From the NCBI RefSeq assembly GCF_029428675.1, contig NZ_JAJNEL010000001.1, forward strand, positions 2,666,001 through 2,730,000: DNA of 64,000 nt, in the 5' to 3' direction. Positions 1-10,553 of the stretch are shown piece by piece; the stretch's first letter is position 1; every line of letters starts with the position of its first letter. The notes beneath the pieces are model-generated. The model saw only the letters and a program-made list of their open reading frames with translations. It did not search any database and was not told the DNA's origin. A program made the position numbers and the translations under genes. This DNA comes from Streptomyces sp. JH14 (lineage in GTDB: Bacteria; Actinomycetota; Actinomycetes; Streptomycetales; Streptomycetaceae).

Positions 1-2
1 AT

Positions 3-170
3 GTGGTGCTGCACCTGACGGAGTGGCGCGAGTTCCGTGAGCTGGACCCGGCGGCGCTGGGTGAAGCCGCGACGCACCGGATCATTCTGGACGGCCGTAA
101 CGCGCTGGACGGTGCCCTGTGGCGCGAGGCGGGCTGGACGTACCGGGCGATGGGGCGGCCCCGGGCCTGA
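3..170 (+). CDS. UDP-glucose 6-dehydrogenase, C-terminal fragment (cut by window edge)
   Basis: Only the last 55 codons are present; the frame enters from outside the window and ends in TGA. The peptide contains LTEWREFRELD and later ILDGRNALD, typical of the C-terminal UDP-binding domain of UDP-glucose/GDP-mannose dehydrogenases, which oxidise UDP-glucose to UDP-glucuronate for cell-surface polymers. The catalytic cysteine and the NAD-binding domain lie upstream and cannot be checked. It converges with the dipeptidase gene and shares a bidirectional terminator with it. Confidence 0.8.
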   Translation: MVLHLTEWREFRELDPAALGEAATHRIILDGRNALDGALWREAGWTYRAMGRPRA

Positions 171-201
171 GCCTGCGTCTCCCGCCGGTCCCCGCAAACA
201 T

Positions 202-255
202 CCGGGCCCGCGTCTTCCCCTGTCGTTCAGGTCTTCGGGGGAGACGCGGGCCCGG
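202..255. terminator. Bidirectional intrinsic terminator
   Basis: Two 19-nt arms (202-220 and 237-255) pair with one G-T mismatch around a 16-nt loop. The hairpin lies between the convergent dehydrogenase and dipeptidase genes. It has no U-tract, which is usual for Streptomyces terminators. Confidence 0.75.
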
Positions 256-271
256 GTCGTTTCCGGAGCCG

Positions 272-1507
272 TTACCGGGCCGTCGGGGCGTCGAGCTCTT
301 CGATCGTGGCGTGGGACGGGCCGCGCCGCCTACGCAGGTCACGGGCGACGTCCTCCGCGTCGCGCAGCACCCGTACGGCGTTGCGCCAGGTGAGCTTGGC
401 GAGGTCGGTGGCGGACCAGCCGCGGCCCAGGAGCTCCGCGATCAGGTTCGGGTAGCCCGCGACGTCCTCGAGGCCGGTGGGGAGGAACGCGGTGCCGTCG
501 TAGTCGCCGCCGATTCCGATGTGGTCGATCCCGGCGACCTCGCGCATGTGGTCGAGGTGGTCGGCGATGGTCGCCACGGTGGCCATCGGGCGGGGGTTGG
601 CCGCTTCGAACTCCGCGTGGATCTTCATCGCCTGCGCGGTGGTCTCGAGGTGGTGCAGTCCATGCGCGCGCATGTTCTCGTCCGCGGCCCGGGTCCAGGC
701 GACGGCGGCCGGCAGGACGAACTTCGGTACGAAGGTCGCAATGGCGATACCGCCGTTGGCCGGGAGCTGTGCGAGCACGTCGTCGGGGACATTGCGCGGA
801 TGGTCGCAGATCGCCCGCGACGAGGAGTGCGAGAACATCACCGGCGCGGTGGACGTGGCGAGCGCGTCGCGCATCGTCGTCGCCGCCACGTGGGACAGGT
901 CGACCAGCATGCCGGTGCGGTTCATCTCGCGCACGACCTCGTGGCCGAACGGGGAGAGACCACCGACGCCCGGCTCGTCGGTCGCCGAGTCCGCCCACGC
1001 GATGTTGTCGTTGTGGGTCAGCGTCATGTAGCGGACGCCGAGGGCGTGCAGGGCGCGCAGAGTGCCGAGCGAGTTGTTGATGGAGTGGCCGCCCTCGGCG
1101 CCCATCAGGGAGGCGATCCGGCCCTCGGCGCGGGCCGTCTCCATGTCGTCGGCGGTCAGGGCGCGCCGCAGGTCCGCGGGGTAGCGGTCCAGCAGCTCGG
1201 CGACGACGTCGATCTGTTCCAGGGTGGCGCTGACGGCATCCTCGCCGGCCATGTCGGACCGTACATAGACGGACCAGAACTGCGCGCCGACGCCGCCGGC
1301 GCGCAGCCGCCCGATGTCGGTGTGGAGGTGGGTGGACTGGTCGGTGGCGATGTCGCGTGCGTCCAGGTCGTATCCGACCTGCTCGCGCAGCGCCCACGGC
1401 AGGTCGTTGTGGCCGTCGACGACGGGGTACTCGGCGAGGAGTTCCGCCGCCTGTGCGAGGTGGTCACCGGAGTGGTCCGTGATCCGGCCCGCGATCTGAT
1501 CCGCCAT
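272..1507 (-). CDS. Membrane dipeptidase (peptidase family M19)
   Basis: Encodes 411 aa, the normal length for renal-dipeptidase-like M19 enzymes, which hydrolyse dipeptides with a binuclear zinc centre. Expected metal ligands are visible: His33 and Asp35 in DGHNDLPW, Glu138 in MGAEGGHS, His206 in LVDLSHV and His227 in [15 protein letters not shown] motif lies near the C-terminus. No signal peptide or membrane span is seen, so the protein is probably cytoplasmic despite the family name. The ATG at 1507 precedes the conserved start of the domain. It lies just downstream of purE on the same strand, with 26 nt between them, and may be co-transcribed with purK-purE. The true substrate is unknown. 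Confidence 0.88.
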   Translation of the reverse strand: MADQIAGRITDHSGDHLAQAAELLAEYPVVDGHNDLPWALREQVGYDLDARDIATDQSTHLHTDIGRLRAGGVGAQFWSVYVRSDMAGEDAVSATLEQIDVVAELLDRYPADLRRALTADDMETARAEGRIASLMGAEGGHSINNSLGTLRALHALGVRYMTLTHNDNIAWADSATDEPGVGGLSPFGHEVVREMNRTGMLVDLSHVAATTMRDALATSTAPVMFSHSSSRAICDHPRNVPDDVLAQLPANGGIAIATFVPKFVLPAAVAWTRAADENMRAHGLHHLETTAQAMKIHAEFEAANPRPMATVATIADHLDHMREVAGIDHIGIGGDYDGTAFLPTGLEDVAGYPNLIAELLGRGWSATDLAKLTWRNAVRVLRDAEDVARDLRRRRGPSHATIEELDAPTAR

Positions 1508-1533
1508 GGTCGCCCGCTTCCTCTTCTGGTTGT

Positions 1534-2067
1534 CTACTTGCCGAAGCCGAAGGACTCGCTGCCCTCGACCTTGGTGCGCAGCCGCTTGCCCTTCTCCGTC
1601 GCCTGGTCGTTCAGCTCCTGCTGGAACTCACGCATGCGCGCCAGCAGCTCGCCGTCGTGGGCGGCGAGGATGCGGGCGGCGAGCAGGCCCGCGTTGCGTG
1701 CGCCGCCGACCGAGACGGTCGCGACCGGGACGCCGGCCGGCATCTGCACGATGGAGAGCAGGCTGTCCATGCCGTCCAGGTACTTCAGCGGAACCGGGAC
1801 GCCGATGACGGGCAGCGGGGTGACGGAGGCGAGCATGCCGGGCAGGTGGGCGGCGCCGCCCGCACCCGCGATGATCGCCTTGATGCCGCGGTCCGCGGCG
1901 TTCTCCCCGTACGCGATCATTTCGCGCGGCATGCGGTGGGCGGAGACGACGTCGACCTCGTAGGGGATCTCGAACTCGTCGAGGGCCTTGGCCGCTGCTT
2001 CCATGACGGGCCAGTCGGAGTCCGAGCCCATGACGATGCCGACGAGCGGCGCGGCGGGGGAAGTCAT
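1534..2067 (-). CDS. purE: N5-carboxyaminoimidazole ribonucleotide mutase
   Basis: Encodes 177 aa, matching bacterial class I PurE, which moves the carboxyl group of N5-CAIR to C4 in de novo purine synthesis. Visible motifs are [10 protein letters not shown] near the N-terminus (nucleotide binding), SAHRMP with the catalytic histidine, and [12 protein letters not shown]. The ATG at 2067 overlaps the purK stop as ATGA, and a GAGGAAC ribosome-binding site lies inside the purK end, so the two are translationally coupled. This is the second step of the pair encoded here. Confidence 0.96.
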   Translation of the reverse strand: MTSPAAPLVGIVMGSDSDWPVMEAAAKALDEFEIPYEVDVVSAHRMPREMIAYGENAADRGIKAIIAGAGGAAHLPGMLASVTPLPVIGVPVPLKYLDGMDSLLSIVQMPAGVPVATVSVGGARNAGLLAARILAAHDGELLARMREFQQELNDQATEKGKRLRTKVEGSESFGFGK

Positions 2068-3203
2068 TCGGTGATCGTTCCTCGCAGGTAGTCGGCCGCG
2101 TGCCGGGCGCGCTCGCGCACGTCCGCCAGGTCGTCGCCGTAGGTGTTGACATGGCCGACCTTGCGGCCGGGCTTCACGTCCTTGCCGTACATGTGGATCT
2201 TGAGCTGCGGGTCGCGGGCCATGCAGTGCAGATACGCCTGGTACATGTCCGGGTAGTCGCCGCCGAGGACGTTGGACATGACCGTCCACGTGGCGCGCGG
2301 GCGCGGGTCGCCGAGCGGCAGGTCGAGCACGGCCCGGACGTGGTTGGCGAACTGCGAGGTGATCGCGCCGTCCTGGGTCCAGTGACCGGAGTTGTGCGGG
2401 CGCATCGCGAGCTCGTTGACGAGGATGCGTCCGTCGGCGGTCTCGAAGAGCTCGACGGCGAGGTGGCCGACGACACCGAGTTCGGCGGCGATCCGCAGGG
2501 CCAGCTGCTGGGCCTCACCGGCGAGCTTCTCGCTCAGGTCGGGGGCCGGGGCGATGACCGTGTCGCAGACGCCGGCGACCTGGATCGACTCGACGACCGG
2601 GTAGGCGACGGCCTGGCCGTGCGGCGAGCGGACGATGTTCGCCGCCAGTTCCCGTACGAAGTCGACCTTCTCCTCGGCGAGGACCGGGACACCGGCCCGG
2701 AACGGTTCGGCCGCGTCCGCCTCGGAGCGGACCACCCAGACGCCCTTGCCGTCGTAGCCGCCGCGGACCGTCTTCAGGATGACGGGGAAGCCCCCGACCT
2801 CGGCGGCGAACGCCGCCGCGTCGGCGGGGTCCGCCACGATGCGGTGGCGGGGGCAGGGCACGCCGATCTCCGAGAGCTTGGCGCGCATCACCCCCTTGTC
2901 CTGGGCGTGCACCAGGGCGTCGGGGCCGGGGCGCACGGGGATGCCGTCCGCCTCCAGGGCCCGCAGGTGCTCGGTCGGGACGTGCTCGTGATCGAAGGTG
3001 ATCACGTCACAGCCGCGCGCGAAGGCGCGCAGGGTGTCCAGGTCGCGGTAGTCGCCGACGACGACTTCGCTCACCACCTGGGCCGCTGAGTCCTGAGGGG
3101 TGTCACTCAGGAGCTTGAATCTGATGCCGAGGGGGATGCCCGCCTCGTGGGTCATACGGGCGAGCTGCCCGCCACCGACCATGCCGACTACCGGAAACGT
3201 CAC
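2064..3203 (-). CDS. purK: N5-carboxyaminoimidazole ribonucleotide synthase
   Basis: Encodes 379 aa, an ATP-grasp enzyme that carboxylates AIR to N5-CAIR with bicarbonate. The N-terminus [13 protein letters not shown] is the typical PurK start, followed by ATP-grasp signatures such as [17 protein letters not shown] and, near the C-terminus, [14 protein letters not shown]. The GTG at 3203 gives the family start, but the obvious GGAGGA abuts it with no spacer, so initiation here is unusual; the in-frame ATG eight codons later would leave a spacer that is too long. The longer upstream open frame has no family similarity. It forms an operon with purE. Confidence 0.94.
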   Translation of the reverse strand: MTFPVVGMVGGGQLARMTHEAGIPLGIRFKLLSDTPQDSAAQVVSEVVVGDYRDLDTLRAFARGCDVITFDHEHVPTEHLRALEADGIPVRPGPDALVHAQDKGVMRAKLSEIGVPCPRHRIVADPADAAAFAAEVGGFPVILKTVRGGYDGKGVWVVRSEADAAEPFRAGVPVLAEEKVDFVRELAANIVRSPHGQAVAYPVVESIQVAGVCDTVIAPAPDLSEKLAGEAQQLALRIAAELGVVGHLAVELFETADGRILVNELAMRPHNSGHWTQDGAITSQFANHVRAVLDLPLGDPRPRATWTVMSNVLGGDYPDMYQAYLHCMARDPQLKIHMYGKDVKPGRKVGHVNTYGDDLADVRERARHAADYLRGTITE

Positions 3204-3389
3204 TCCTCCAGGGTATCCGCCGCTCCGGGGAGCACCGGACGATGCCCTGCCGGGACGGTTCCGGGGCGGCTCCCGGGCGTCTGCGGCACGGGGCAGCCAC
3301 ACCTGTACGGCAGCCCACAGGCAACCCACGGGTGGGCTGGATAGCATGACCGGGTCGACCGGATCCAGGGACGGGGTTGAGCGATCACC

Positions 3390-3899
3390 ATGAGCGAACG
3401 GGGCGCACTGCGAACCCGGCTGGACCGGCTGGCCCGGGAGGTCGCCAAGTTCGGCGCGGTCGGTGCGCTGGGTCTGCTGGTGAACGTCGCGGTCTTCAAC
3501 CTGCTGCGGCACACCACGGACCTTCAGGTGGTGCGGGCGAGCGTGCTGGCGACGTTCGTCGCCATCCTCTTCAACTACGTGGGCTTTCGCTACTGGACGT
3601 ACCGGGACCGTGACAAGACCGGCCGCACCCGCGAGCTGATGCTGTTCCTGCTGTTCAGCGCGGCGGGCGCAGTGATCGAGAACGGCGTGCTGTACGCGGC
3701 GACGTACGGGTTCGGGTGGAACAGCCCGGTCCAGAGCAATGTGTTCAAGATCCTCGGGATCGGGATCGCGACGCTGTTCCGGTTCTGGTCCTACCGGAGC
3801 TGGGTGTTCAAGGCGCTGCCTGCCAAAGACGGGGTAGGCGTGGTGGCACAGGGGCGGGCGCCGTTGCCGGCGGAAGCGGCGGAAGCGGTACGGCGGTGA
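3390..3899 (+). CDS. GtrA family membrane protein
   Basis: Encodes 169 aa with the four-helix GtrA pattern: KFGAVGALGLLVNVAVFNLL near residues 13-32, a helix containing FVAILFNYVGFRYWTY, a helix around LMLFLLFSAAGAVIENGVLY, and a last helix ending RFWSYRSWVFK. Family members move undecaprenyl-linked sugars or otherwise support cell-surface polysaccharide synthesis. It is divergent from purK. The target polymer cannot be told from the sequence; the nearby UDP-glucose dehydrogenase is compatible with a surface-sugar role but not proof. Confidence 0.88.
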   Translation: MSERGALRTRLDRLAREVAKFGAVGALGLLVNVAVFNLLRHTTDLQVVRASVLATFVAILFNYVGFRYWTYRDRDKTGRTRELMLFLLFSAAGAVIENGVLYAATYGFGWNSPVQSNVFKILGIGIATLFRFWSYRSWVFKALPAKDGVGVVAQGRAPLPAEAAEAVRR

Positions 3900-3996
3900 G
3901 GCACCGGGGTCGTCCGGTCACCGCTTCGCCCTCGACGGCCGGGCGGGCCTGATCTCCCTGCCCTCGGCTCGACGGGCGCGGCTCGGAGCCCCCGGT

Positions 3997-5262
3997 TCAG
4001 CGCACCGGGCGTTCCGGTTCCTGGCGGGTGACGGGGACGCGGCTCAGGAACAGGGCGAAGACCGCCGGCTGCAGCTGCAGCAGTTCCAGGCGGCCGCCGT
4101 CCGCCTCGGCCAGGTCACGGGCCACCGCCAGACCGATACCCGTCGAGTTGCGGCCGCTGATCGTCCGCTCGAAGATCCGGGCACCCAGGTCGGGCGGGAC
4201 GCCGGGGCCCTCGTCCGTCACCTCGATGACCGCCTGGTTGCCGGTGACCCGGGTACGCAGCGCCACGGTGCCTCCACCGTGCATCAGTGAGTTCTCGATC
4301 AGTGCGGCCAGCACCTGGGCGACCGCGCCGGGGGTGCCGACCGCCCGCAGACCCTGTTTGCCCGAGCAGACGATGGCGCGGCCCTCGCCGCGGTATGCGG
4401 GCCGCCACTCCTCGATCTGCTGCTTGACGACCTCGTCGAGGTCGAAGACGACCGCGGAGCCGGTCCGCGGGTCGCGGGCGTTGGTCAGCAGCCGTTCCAC
4501 CACATCGGTGAGGCGCTCGACCTGGGTGAGAGCGATGTTCGCCTCCTCCTTCACCGTGTCCGGATCGTCGGTGACGGAGATCTCCTCGATCCGCATGGAG
4601 AGCGCGGTCAGAGGGGTGCGGAGCTGGTGGGAGGCATCGGCGGCGAGCCGGCGTTCCGCGGTCAGCATCCGGGCGATCCGTTCGGCGGAGGAGTCGAGGA
4701 CGTCGGCGACCCGGTCGAGTTCCGGCACTCCGTACCGCTTGTGGCGCGGCCGCGGGTCGCCGGAGCCGAGCCGTTCCGCCGTCTCGGCGAGGTCGACCAG
4801 CGGCGAGGTCAACCGGTTGGCCTGGCGTACGGCGAGGAGTACGGCGGAGACGATCGCGAGCAGCGCAACCGCGCCGATTATCATCAGCGTGCGGCCGACC
4901 TCACGGGTGACGGCCGACCGGGACTCCTCGACGGTGACCTTCTCGCCCTGCTCCCCCGTCGCCGTACTGCTGATGACGCTGCCGGTGGGGCGGGTGCCCA
5001 CTTCGAGGGGGGCGCGGCCGGGGATCCTGACGAGCGCGTACCGGTTGTCGTCGACCTGTTCGGCGAGCACTGTGGGGTCGATCCGCTCGGATTCGACGAT
5101 CCGGCTCTCGACCACGCTGATCAGTCGCAGCGCCTCGGAGTCGACGCTCTCCTGGGCGCTGTTGCTGATGGTGCGGGTCTCGACGATGACGAGGGAGACG
5201 CCGAAGACGGCGATCACCACGAGCACCACGGCGAGCGTGGAGTTGATCAGTCGGCGGCGCAT
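3997..5262 (-). CDS. Sensor histidine kinase of a two-component system
   Basis: Encodes 421 aa: transmembrane helix at residues 10-28, extracytoplasmic sensor of about 95 residues, second helix at 126-145, HAMP linker, dimerisation/phosphoacceptor domain with His212 in ADASHQLRTPL, and a HATPase domain with N-box ALIENSLMHGG, DEGPGVPP and GRNSTGIGLAVARDLA. It autophosphorylates and passes phosphate to the response regulator encoded 15 nt upstream. The sensor domain is short and matches no input family I know; the stimulus is unknown. Confidence 0.93.
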   Translation of the reverse strand: MRRRLINSTLAVVLVVIAVFGVSLVIVETRTISNSAQESVDSEALRLISVVESRIVESERIDPTVLAEQVDDNRYALVRIPGRAPLEVGTRPTGSVISSTATGEQGEKVTVEESRSAVTREVGRTLMIIGAVALLAIVSAVLLAVRQANRLTSPLVDLAETAERLGSGDPRPRHKRYGVPELDRVADVLDSSAERIARMLTAERRLAADASHQLRTPLTALSMRIEEISVTDDPDTVKEEANIALTQVERLTDVVERLLTNARDPRTGSAVVFDLDEVVKQQIEEWRPAYRGEGRAIVCSGKQGLRAVGTPGAVAQVLAALIENSLMHGGGTVALRTRVTGNQAVIEVTDEGPGVPPDLGARIFERTISGRNSTGIGLAVARDLAEADGGRLELLQLQPAVFALFLSRVPVTRQEPERPVR

Positions 5263-5277
5263 GGTCGTTTCTGTACG

Positions 5278-5955
5278 TCAGCTCTTCTCGAAGCGGAAGC
5301 CGACGCCCCGGACGGTGGCGATGTAGCGCGGGTTGGCGGCGTCGTCGCCGAGCTTCTTGCGGAGCCAGGAGATGTGCATGTCGAGGGTCTTCGTCGACGA
5401 CCACCAGGTGGTGTCCCAGACCTCGCGCATCAGCTGGTCGCGGGTGACGACCCGGCCCGCGTCGCGGACCAGGACCCGCAGCAGGTCGAATTCCTTCGCG
5501 GTGAGCTGGAGTTCCTCGTCGCCCATCCAGGCCCGGTGCGACTCGACGTCGATCCGCACGCCGTGCGTGGCGGGCTGCGGGGCCGGCTCGGTGGAACCGC
5601 GGCGGAGCAGCGCCCGCACCCGGGCGAGCAGCTCGGCCAGGCGGAACGGCTTGGTGACGTAGTCGTCGGCTCCGGCGTCCAGACCGACGACCGTGTCCAC
5701 TTCGTCGGCGCGGGCGGTGAGCACCAGGATCGGCACGGCGTGCCCCTCGGCGCGGAGCCTCCGGGCCACTTCGAGACCGTCCATCCCGGGCAGGCCCAGG
5801 TCGAGCACGACCAGATCGATGCCGCCCTGGAGTCCGGCGTCGAGCGCCGTCGGGCCGTCTTCGCGGACCTCGACCTCGTAGCCCTCCCGCCGCAGGGCGC
5901 GGGCCAGCGGCTCCGAGATGGATGCGTCGTCCTCGGCGAGCAGTACACGGGTCAT
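5278..5955 (-). CDS. OmpR/PhoB-type response regulator
   Basis: Encodes 225 aa. The receiver domain has the acidic pair in LLAEDD, phosphoacceptor Asp52 in VVLDLGLPG, and Lys102 in YVTKPFR. The C-terminal winged helix carries LTAKEFDLLRVLV and the recognition region WWSSTKTLDMHISWLRKKLGD, ending GVGFRFEKS. The ATG at 5955 begins directly with MTRVLLAEDD; the longer upstream frame has no receiver similarity. It is first in the operon, followed by its kinase. Target genes are not evident here. Confidence 0.95.
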   Translation of the reverse strand: MTRVLLAEDDASISEPLARALRREGYEVEVREDGPTALDAGLQGGIDLVVLDLGLPGMDGLEVARRLRAEGHAVPILVLTARADEVDTVVGLDAGADDYVTKPFRLAELLARVRALLRRGSTEPAPQPATHGVRIDVESHRAWMGDEELQLTAKEFDLLRVLVRDAGRVVTRDQLMREVWDTTWWSSTKTLDMHISWLRKKLGDDAANPRYIATVRGVGFRFEKS

Positions 5956-6306
5956 GGGGTGATGGTAGTCCGCATGGGGCGGCTGCCGTGAGGTGATCGA
6001 CAAGGCCTTCGGGTCAGCGACGCGGAGCGAGGCACGCCTTGGAATGTGTGAGTCTGGTTGCACCGTTCCCTGTGATCCATGTCTCAAGTCCTTCCATATC
6101 CGGCAGTGTGGTGTCGTATGGTGGCTCGACGCCTGTTGCACTACTCAAGGACCTTTGAGCAGCTTTGAGCGCCGAAGGTCTCTTTGGTGTGCGGGCCGAC
6201 ACCCGTCGGCCTTGACGCAGTGAATGACCTGTGGCCGGGCCCGGAGCGCAAAGAAGTGCGCCGGGCGTGGATCCCGATGCGGTCCGTCCTCCGACTCCGG
6301 TATCGA

Positions 6307-6324
6307 CTCCGTACACGTACGGAG
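6307..6324. promoter_or_regulatory. Perfect inverted repeat upstream of the peptide transporter (candidate operator)
   Basis: CTCCGTAC-AC-GTACGGAG has 8-bp arms with a 2-bp centre. It lies in the 488-bp gap 5956-6443 between the divergent response-regulator and POT genes, about 120 bp before the transporter start. The rest of the gap shows no supported gene. The regulator is unknown. Confidence 0.4.
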
Positions 6325-6443
6325 ACCGGAGCGAATCCCTCTCAGGCGTGAGGGGTGGGGCGCAGCCGTATCGGTGCCGGCCTCCCCCCACCGGGCGCCT
6401 CACCCTCACAGGGCGTCGCGTCCCGAGCAAGCAAGGATCGACC

Positions 6444-7934
<1,491 letters not shown>

Positions 7935-7978
7935 CGCACCCATCGCTGATGCACTGATGCGCTGACCGCTCGTACGAC

Positions 7979-8012
7979 GGGCCGTCCCACCGGTTGACCG
8001 GTGGGACGGCCC
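7979..8012. terminator. Intrinsic terminator between convergent genes
   Basis: Perfect 16-nt arms (7979-7994 and 7997-8012) are separated by only 2 nt, giving a long GC-rich stem. It serves the POT transporter gene and, on the other strand, the LAATG surface-protein gene. Confidence 0.85.
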
Positions 8013-8040
8013 GTCGCGTTGCCCTGGTACGGAGCTCAGC

Positions 8041-9381
8041 TCACCGGGTGCCGCGCAGCCGGCGCCAGGGGGTGAACGTGAACACGGCGCCGCCCAGCAG
8101 GATCGCCGTACCGGCGACCAGGCCGAGCGCGCGCAGGGTGCCGTTGTCCTCGGCGCCGGTGGCAGCCAGCCCGCCACCGGAGTCCGTACCGCCGGCGCTC
8201 GCCGTGCCGCCCGTGGCCGCTCCGCCGGCCGCCCCGCCGGGCTGGGACGCGGTGTCCAGTTCCAGGGAGACCGCGACGCCGGCGGGCGGGGTGCAGGTCG
8301 TCGTCGTGCCGAGCGCCATCACGGTCAGCACGCCCGGGCTGAGGGTGGACCTGCCGCTCGCACCCGGCTTGTACGTTCCCGTGAGATCGGGGATCTCGAT
8401 CGGGTCGCCGGAGTTGATGGGCTCCTTGTTGGTGGGGCCCTCGACATGGACCGTGCCCTTGTCGGCCCCGCCGAGCTTGACCTCCATGGAGGGCTTCACC
8501 GAGTCGGCCGGGATATCGGCTGGGCTGTCCATGACCGACTTGCTGAACTTCACCGTGAGGTCGAAGCTGCCGCCGTTCTTCTTCGCGTCGATCTTCACCG
8601 GGGAGGTGGCGTTCTTGTCGCCGATCGGCGTCTTGCAGGCGTACGCGACGGACACCTCCTTGCCTTCGAAGTCCGTCTGACCGCCGTTGCCGCCACCGCT
8701 GGATCCGGTGGTGGTGCCTCCGGAGTCCGTTCCCCCGCTGTCCGTACCGCCGGCGCCCGCGCCTCCGCCGGCCGCACCGCCGACCGTGGTGCCACCCGCG
8801 GTTGTCGTGCCGCCCGCGGTCGTCGTGCCGCCGCCACCGTCCGTGACCTTGATCGTCGCGCCCGGCTGGACGGTCTCCTTCGGGGAGCACTTGGTGTCGG
8901 TGGAGATCGGCTTGGAGACGTTGATGTTGTACGCGTCCGGCGTCAGCGTGATCTCGCCGGCCTTCTCCAGCTTCAGCGTGCCCTTCATGTCGGGCAGCAC
9001 CATGGGGCTGTTCTTGGGGATCGGCGGGTTCTGCCGCGGCCCTTCCATCGGCAGGTCGCCACTGGCAGCGCCGCCCACCTTGACCGTGCCGGTCGGCTTG
9101 ACCGTGTCCTTCTCCAGGTCGAGGACGTCGGGGTTGCTGGAGGCGGCCTCGACCGTCTTCCACACCACCTCGACGGTGTCCCCCACCTTCGCCTCGGCGG
9201 GTGCGGTCAGCTGCACCTTGGTGGTGCCCTGCACGGGCGGCAGCCCGGAGATGGACGGCGGTATGCACTCCGTCTTGTACGAGACGTCGGCGGCCTGGGC
9301 CGGGCTCGCGGCCAGCAGGATCCCCGCGCCGCCGAGCATCAGCGCGACTCCGGCCGCGCTCATCCTCCGTTGGGTGCTCAC
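8041..9381 (-). CDS. Secreted cell-wall-anchored protein with LAATG sorting signal and two related domains
   Basis: Encodes 446 aa: signal peptide cleaved near AQAADVSYK, domain A (about residues 36-170, Cys pair), a Gly/Thr linker built from GGTT-type repeats, domain B beginning VSVAYACKTPIGD and ending GTTTTCTP, a second Gly-rich linker, then LAATG at 405-409, a hydrophobic helix and a basic tail WRRLRGTR. This is a class E sortase signal as used in Streptomyces. Domain B matches the whole mature domain of the LPKTG protein at 11589-12251. The GTG at 9381 overlaps the preceding stop as GTGA and has a GAAGGGA site. It is third in a coupled operon. The function is unknown; surface display is well supported. 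Confidence 0.85.
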   Translation of the reverse strand: MSTQRRMSAAGVALMLGGAGILLAASPAQAADVSYKTECIPPSISGLPPVQGTTKVQLTAPAEAKVGDTVEVVWKTVEAASSNPDVLDLEKDTVKPTGTVKVGGAASGDLPMEGPRQNPPIPKNSPMVLPDMKGTLKLEKAGEITLTPDAYNINVSKPISTDTKCSPKETVQPGATIKVTDGGGGTTTAGGTTTAGGTTVGGAAGGGAGAGGTDSGGTDSGGTTTGSSGGGNGGQTDFEGKEVSVAYACKTPIGDKNATSPVKIDAKKNGGSFDLTVKFSKSVMDSPADIPADSVKPSMEVKLGGADKGTVHVEGPTNKEPINSGDPIEIPDLTGTYKPGASGRSTLSPGVLTVMALGTTTTCTPPAGVAVSLELDTASQPGGAAGGAATGGTASAGGTDSGGGLAATGAEDNGTLRALGLVAGTAILLGGAVFTFTPWRRLRGTR

Positions 9382-10553
9382 GAATGTCCCTTCGTCGTGG
9401 GTCTGTTCTCTGACGGTGCGGATTCCGGTGTGAACCACGGCAGCGCTGCCGTGCCCGCAGCAGGCCCGGTGCGTCCTGGCAGGGGCGCCGTCGCGGGATG
9501 CACGGGGATGGTGCCCGGTGCCCGGCGCAGCCTCGGAAGCTTCGCGGTCACCTCGGTGAGCTGCGGGTGGCGATGGCGTCCGGGCCGGACCGAGGCGTAC
9601 GGCGTGCGGGGCCGGACCTTGTCGACGATCGCCATGCCGATCCTGAACACGGCGGCCGGCACGACGACGCAGAGCAGGATCCAGAAGAGGGTGACGCCCC
9701 AGGGACGGCCCACCCTCCACGGCTGTTCGGCCAGCACCTTCGTCCCGTACCGCAGGGAGATCCGGTAGTCGCCGTGCGCGCCCGTCGCCAGCTCGACCGG
9801 AAGTTCGATCTGCGCCCTGCGCCCGGGCGCCACGGTGCCGCGCCACTGCTGCTCCTCCCACTGCGGCGCGAAGACCCCGTGGGCCGTGCCGACCTCGAAG
9901 ACCGGGTCCTTGACGGGTGCCGAGCCGAGGTTGCCGACGGTGAACACGAGCTTGCGGGCGGGTGGGGCACCGAACCAGGTGAGGATCCCGCTGTCGCCTT
10001 CCAGCCGGGTGGCGGCCAGCACGGCGAGCTTCCCGCCGTCGGTCTGCTTCGGCAGTGGGGCGACCGGGTGGCCCGCGACGACGAACACGGCATCCGCGAG
10101 GGCCTGTTCCCCGGTGACCGTCGCGACATGCACCACGCACGGGCACGGTTCGGGCGGCTCGGCGACCGGCATCTTCTTGCTGAAGGTGCCCTTGGCGTCC
10201 GTGGTGACGGCGCGTCCGTCGGCGTTGGAGCAGGAGTTGGTGCCGCCGATGACGCCCCTGCCCGGTGCGGACTGCCCGCAGATCAGCATCATCAGCAGGG
10301 CGTGGGGCCGCCAGCCGCTGCCCTTGACGGTGATCTCACCGCCCTTGCCCGCCTGCTGTTGCGACAGGGTGACCGTAGGCCGGCCGTCCGCCGCGCGGGC
10401 ACCTGCTGCGGGCGGGAACAGCAGCGCGGGCAGCAGGGCGACGAGCAGTGCGGCGAACCAGCGGAGGCTTCCCGGCGGAAGGAATGCCGCTCCGGTCCGT
10501 CGCCGCACGGGGTCGGCCGTCCGTCGTTCCGCGGCTCCGGTGTGTCCTCTCAC
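9378..10553 (-). CDS. Secreted/membrane protein with a neocarzinostatin-like N-terminal domain (function unknown)
   Basis: Encodes 391 aa. A hydrophobic export segment (RWFAALLVALLPALLF) ends at AGARA. The next domain, from PTVTLSQQQAGKGGEITVKG to CPCVVHVATVTGE, resembles the neocarzinostatin/beta-sandwich fold, with Cys pairs. A second beta-rich domain follows, then one C-terminal membrane helix (GVTLFWILLCVVVPAAVF) and a basic cytoplasmic tail. The GTG at 10553 overlaps the stop of the upstream gene as GTGA, and the stop overlaps the next gene the same way. It has no sortase motif. The family call for the first domain is by eye and tentative; that it belongs to the surface operon is secure. 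Confidence 0.7.
   Translation of the reverse strand: MRGHTGAAERRTADPVRRRTGAAFLPPGSLRWFAALLVALLPALLFPPAAGARAADGRPTVTLSQQQAGKGGEITVKGSGWRPHALLMMLICGQSAPGRGVIGGTNSCSNADGRAVTTDAKGTFSKKMPVAEPPEPCPCVVHVATVTGEQALADAVFVVAGHPVAPLPKQTDGGKLAVLAATRLEGDSGILTWFGAPPARKLVFTVGNLGSAPVKDPVFEVGTAHGVFAPQWEEQQWRGTVAPGRRAQIELPVELATGAHGDYRISLRYGTKVLAEQPWRVGRPWGVTLFWILLCVVVPAAVFRIGMAIVDKVRPRTPYASVRPGRHRHPQLTEVTAKLPRLRRAPGTIPVHPATAPLPGRTGPAAGTAALPWFTPESAPSENRPTTKGHS

Noticed and set aside
119..1963. 614-codon plus-strand open frame
   Set aside because: Antisense shadow of the dipeptidase and purE genes in high-GC DNA; the product has no family features.
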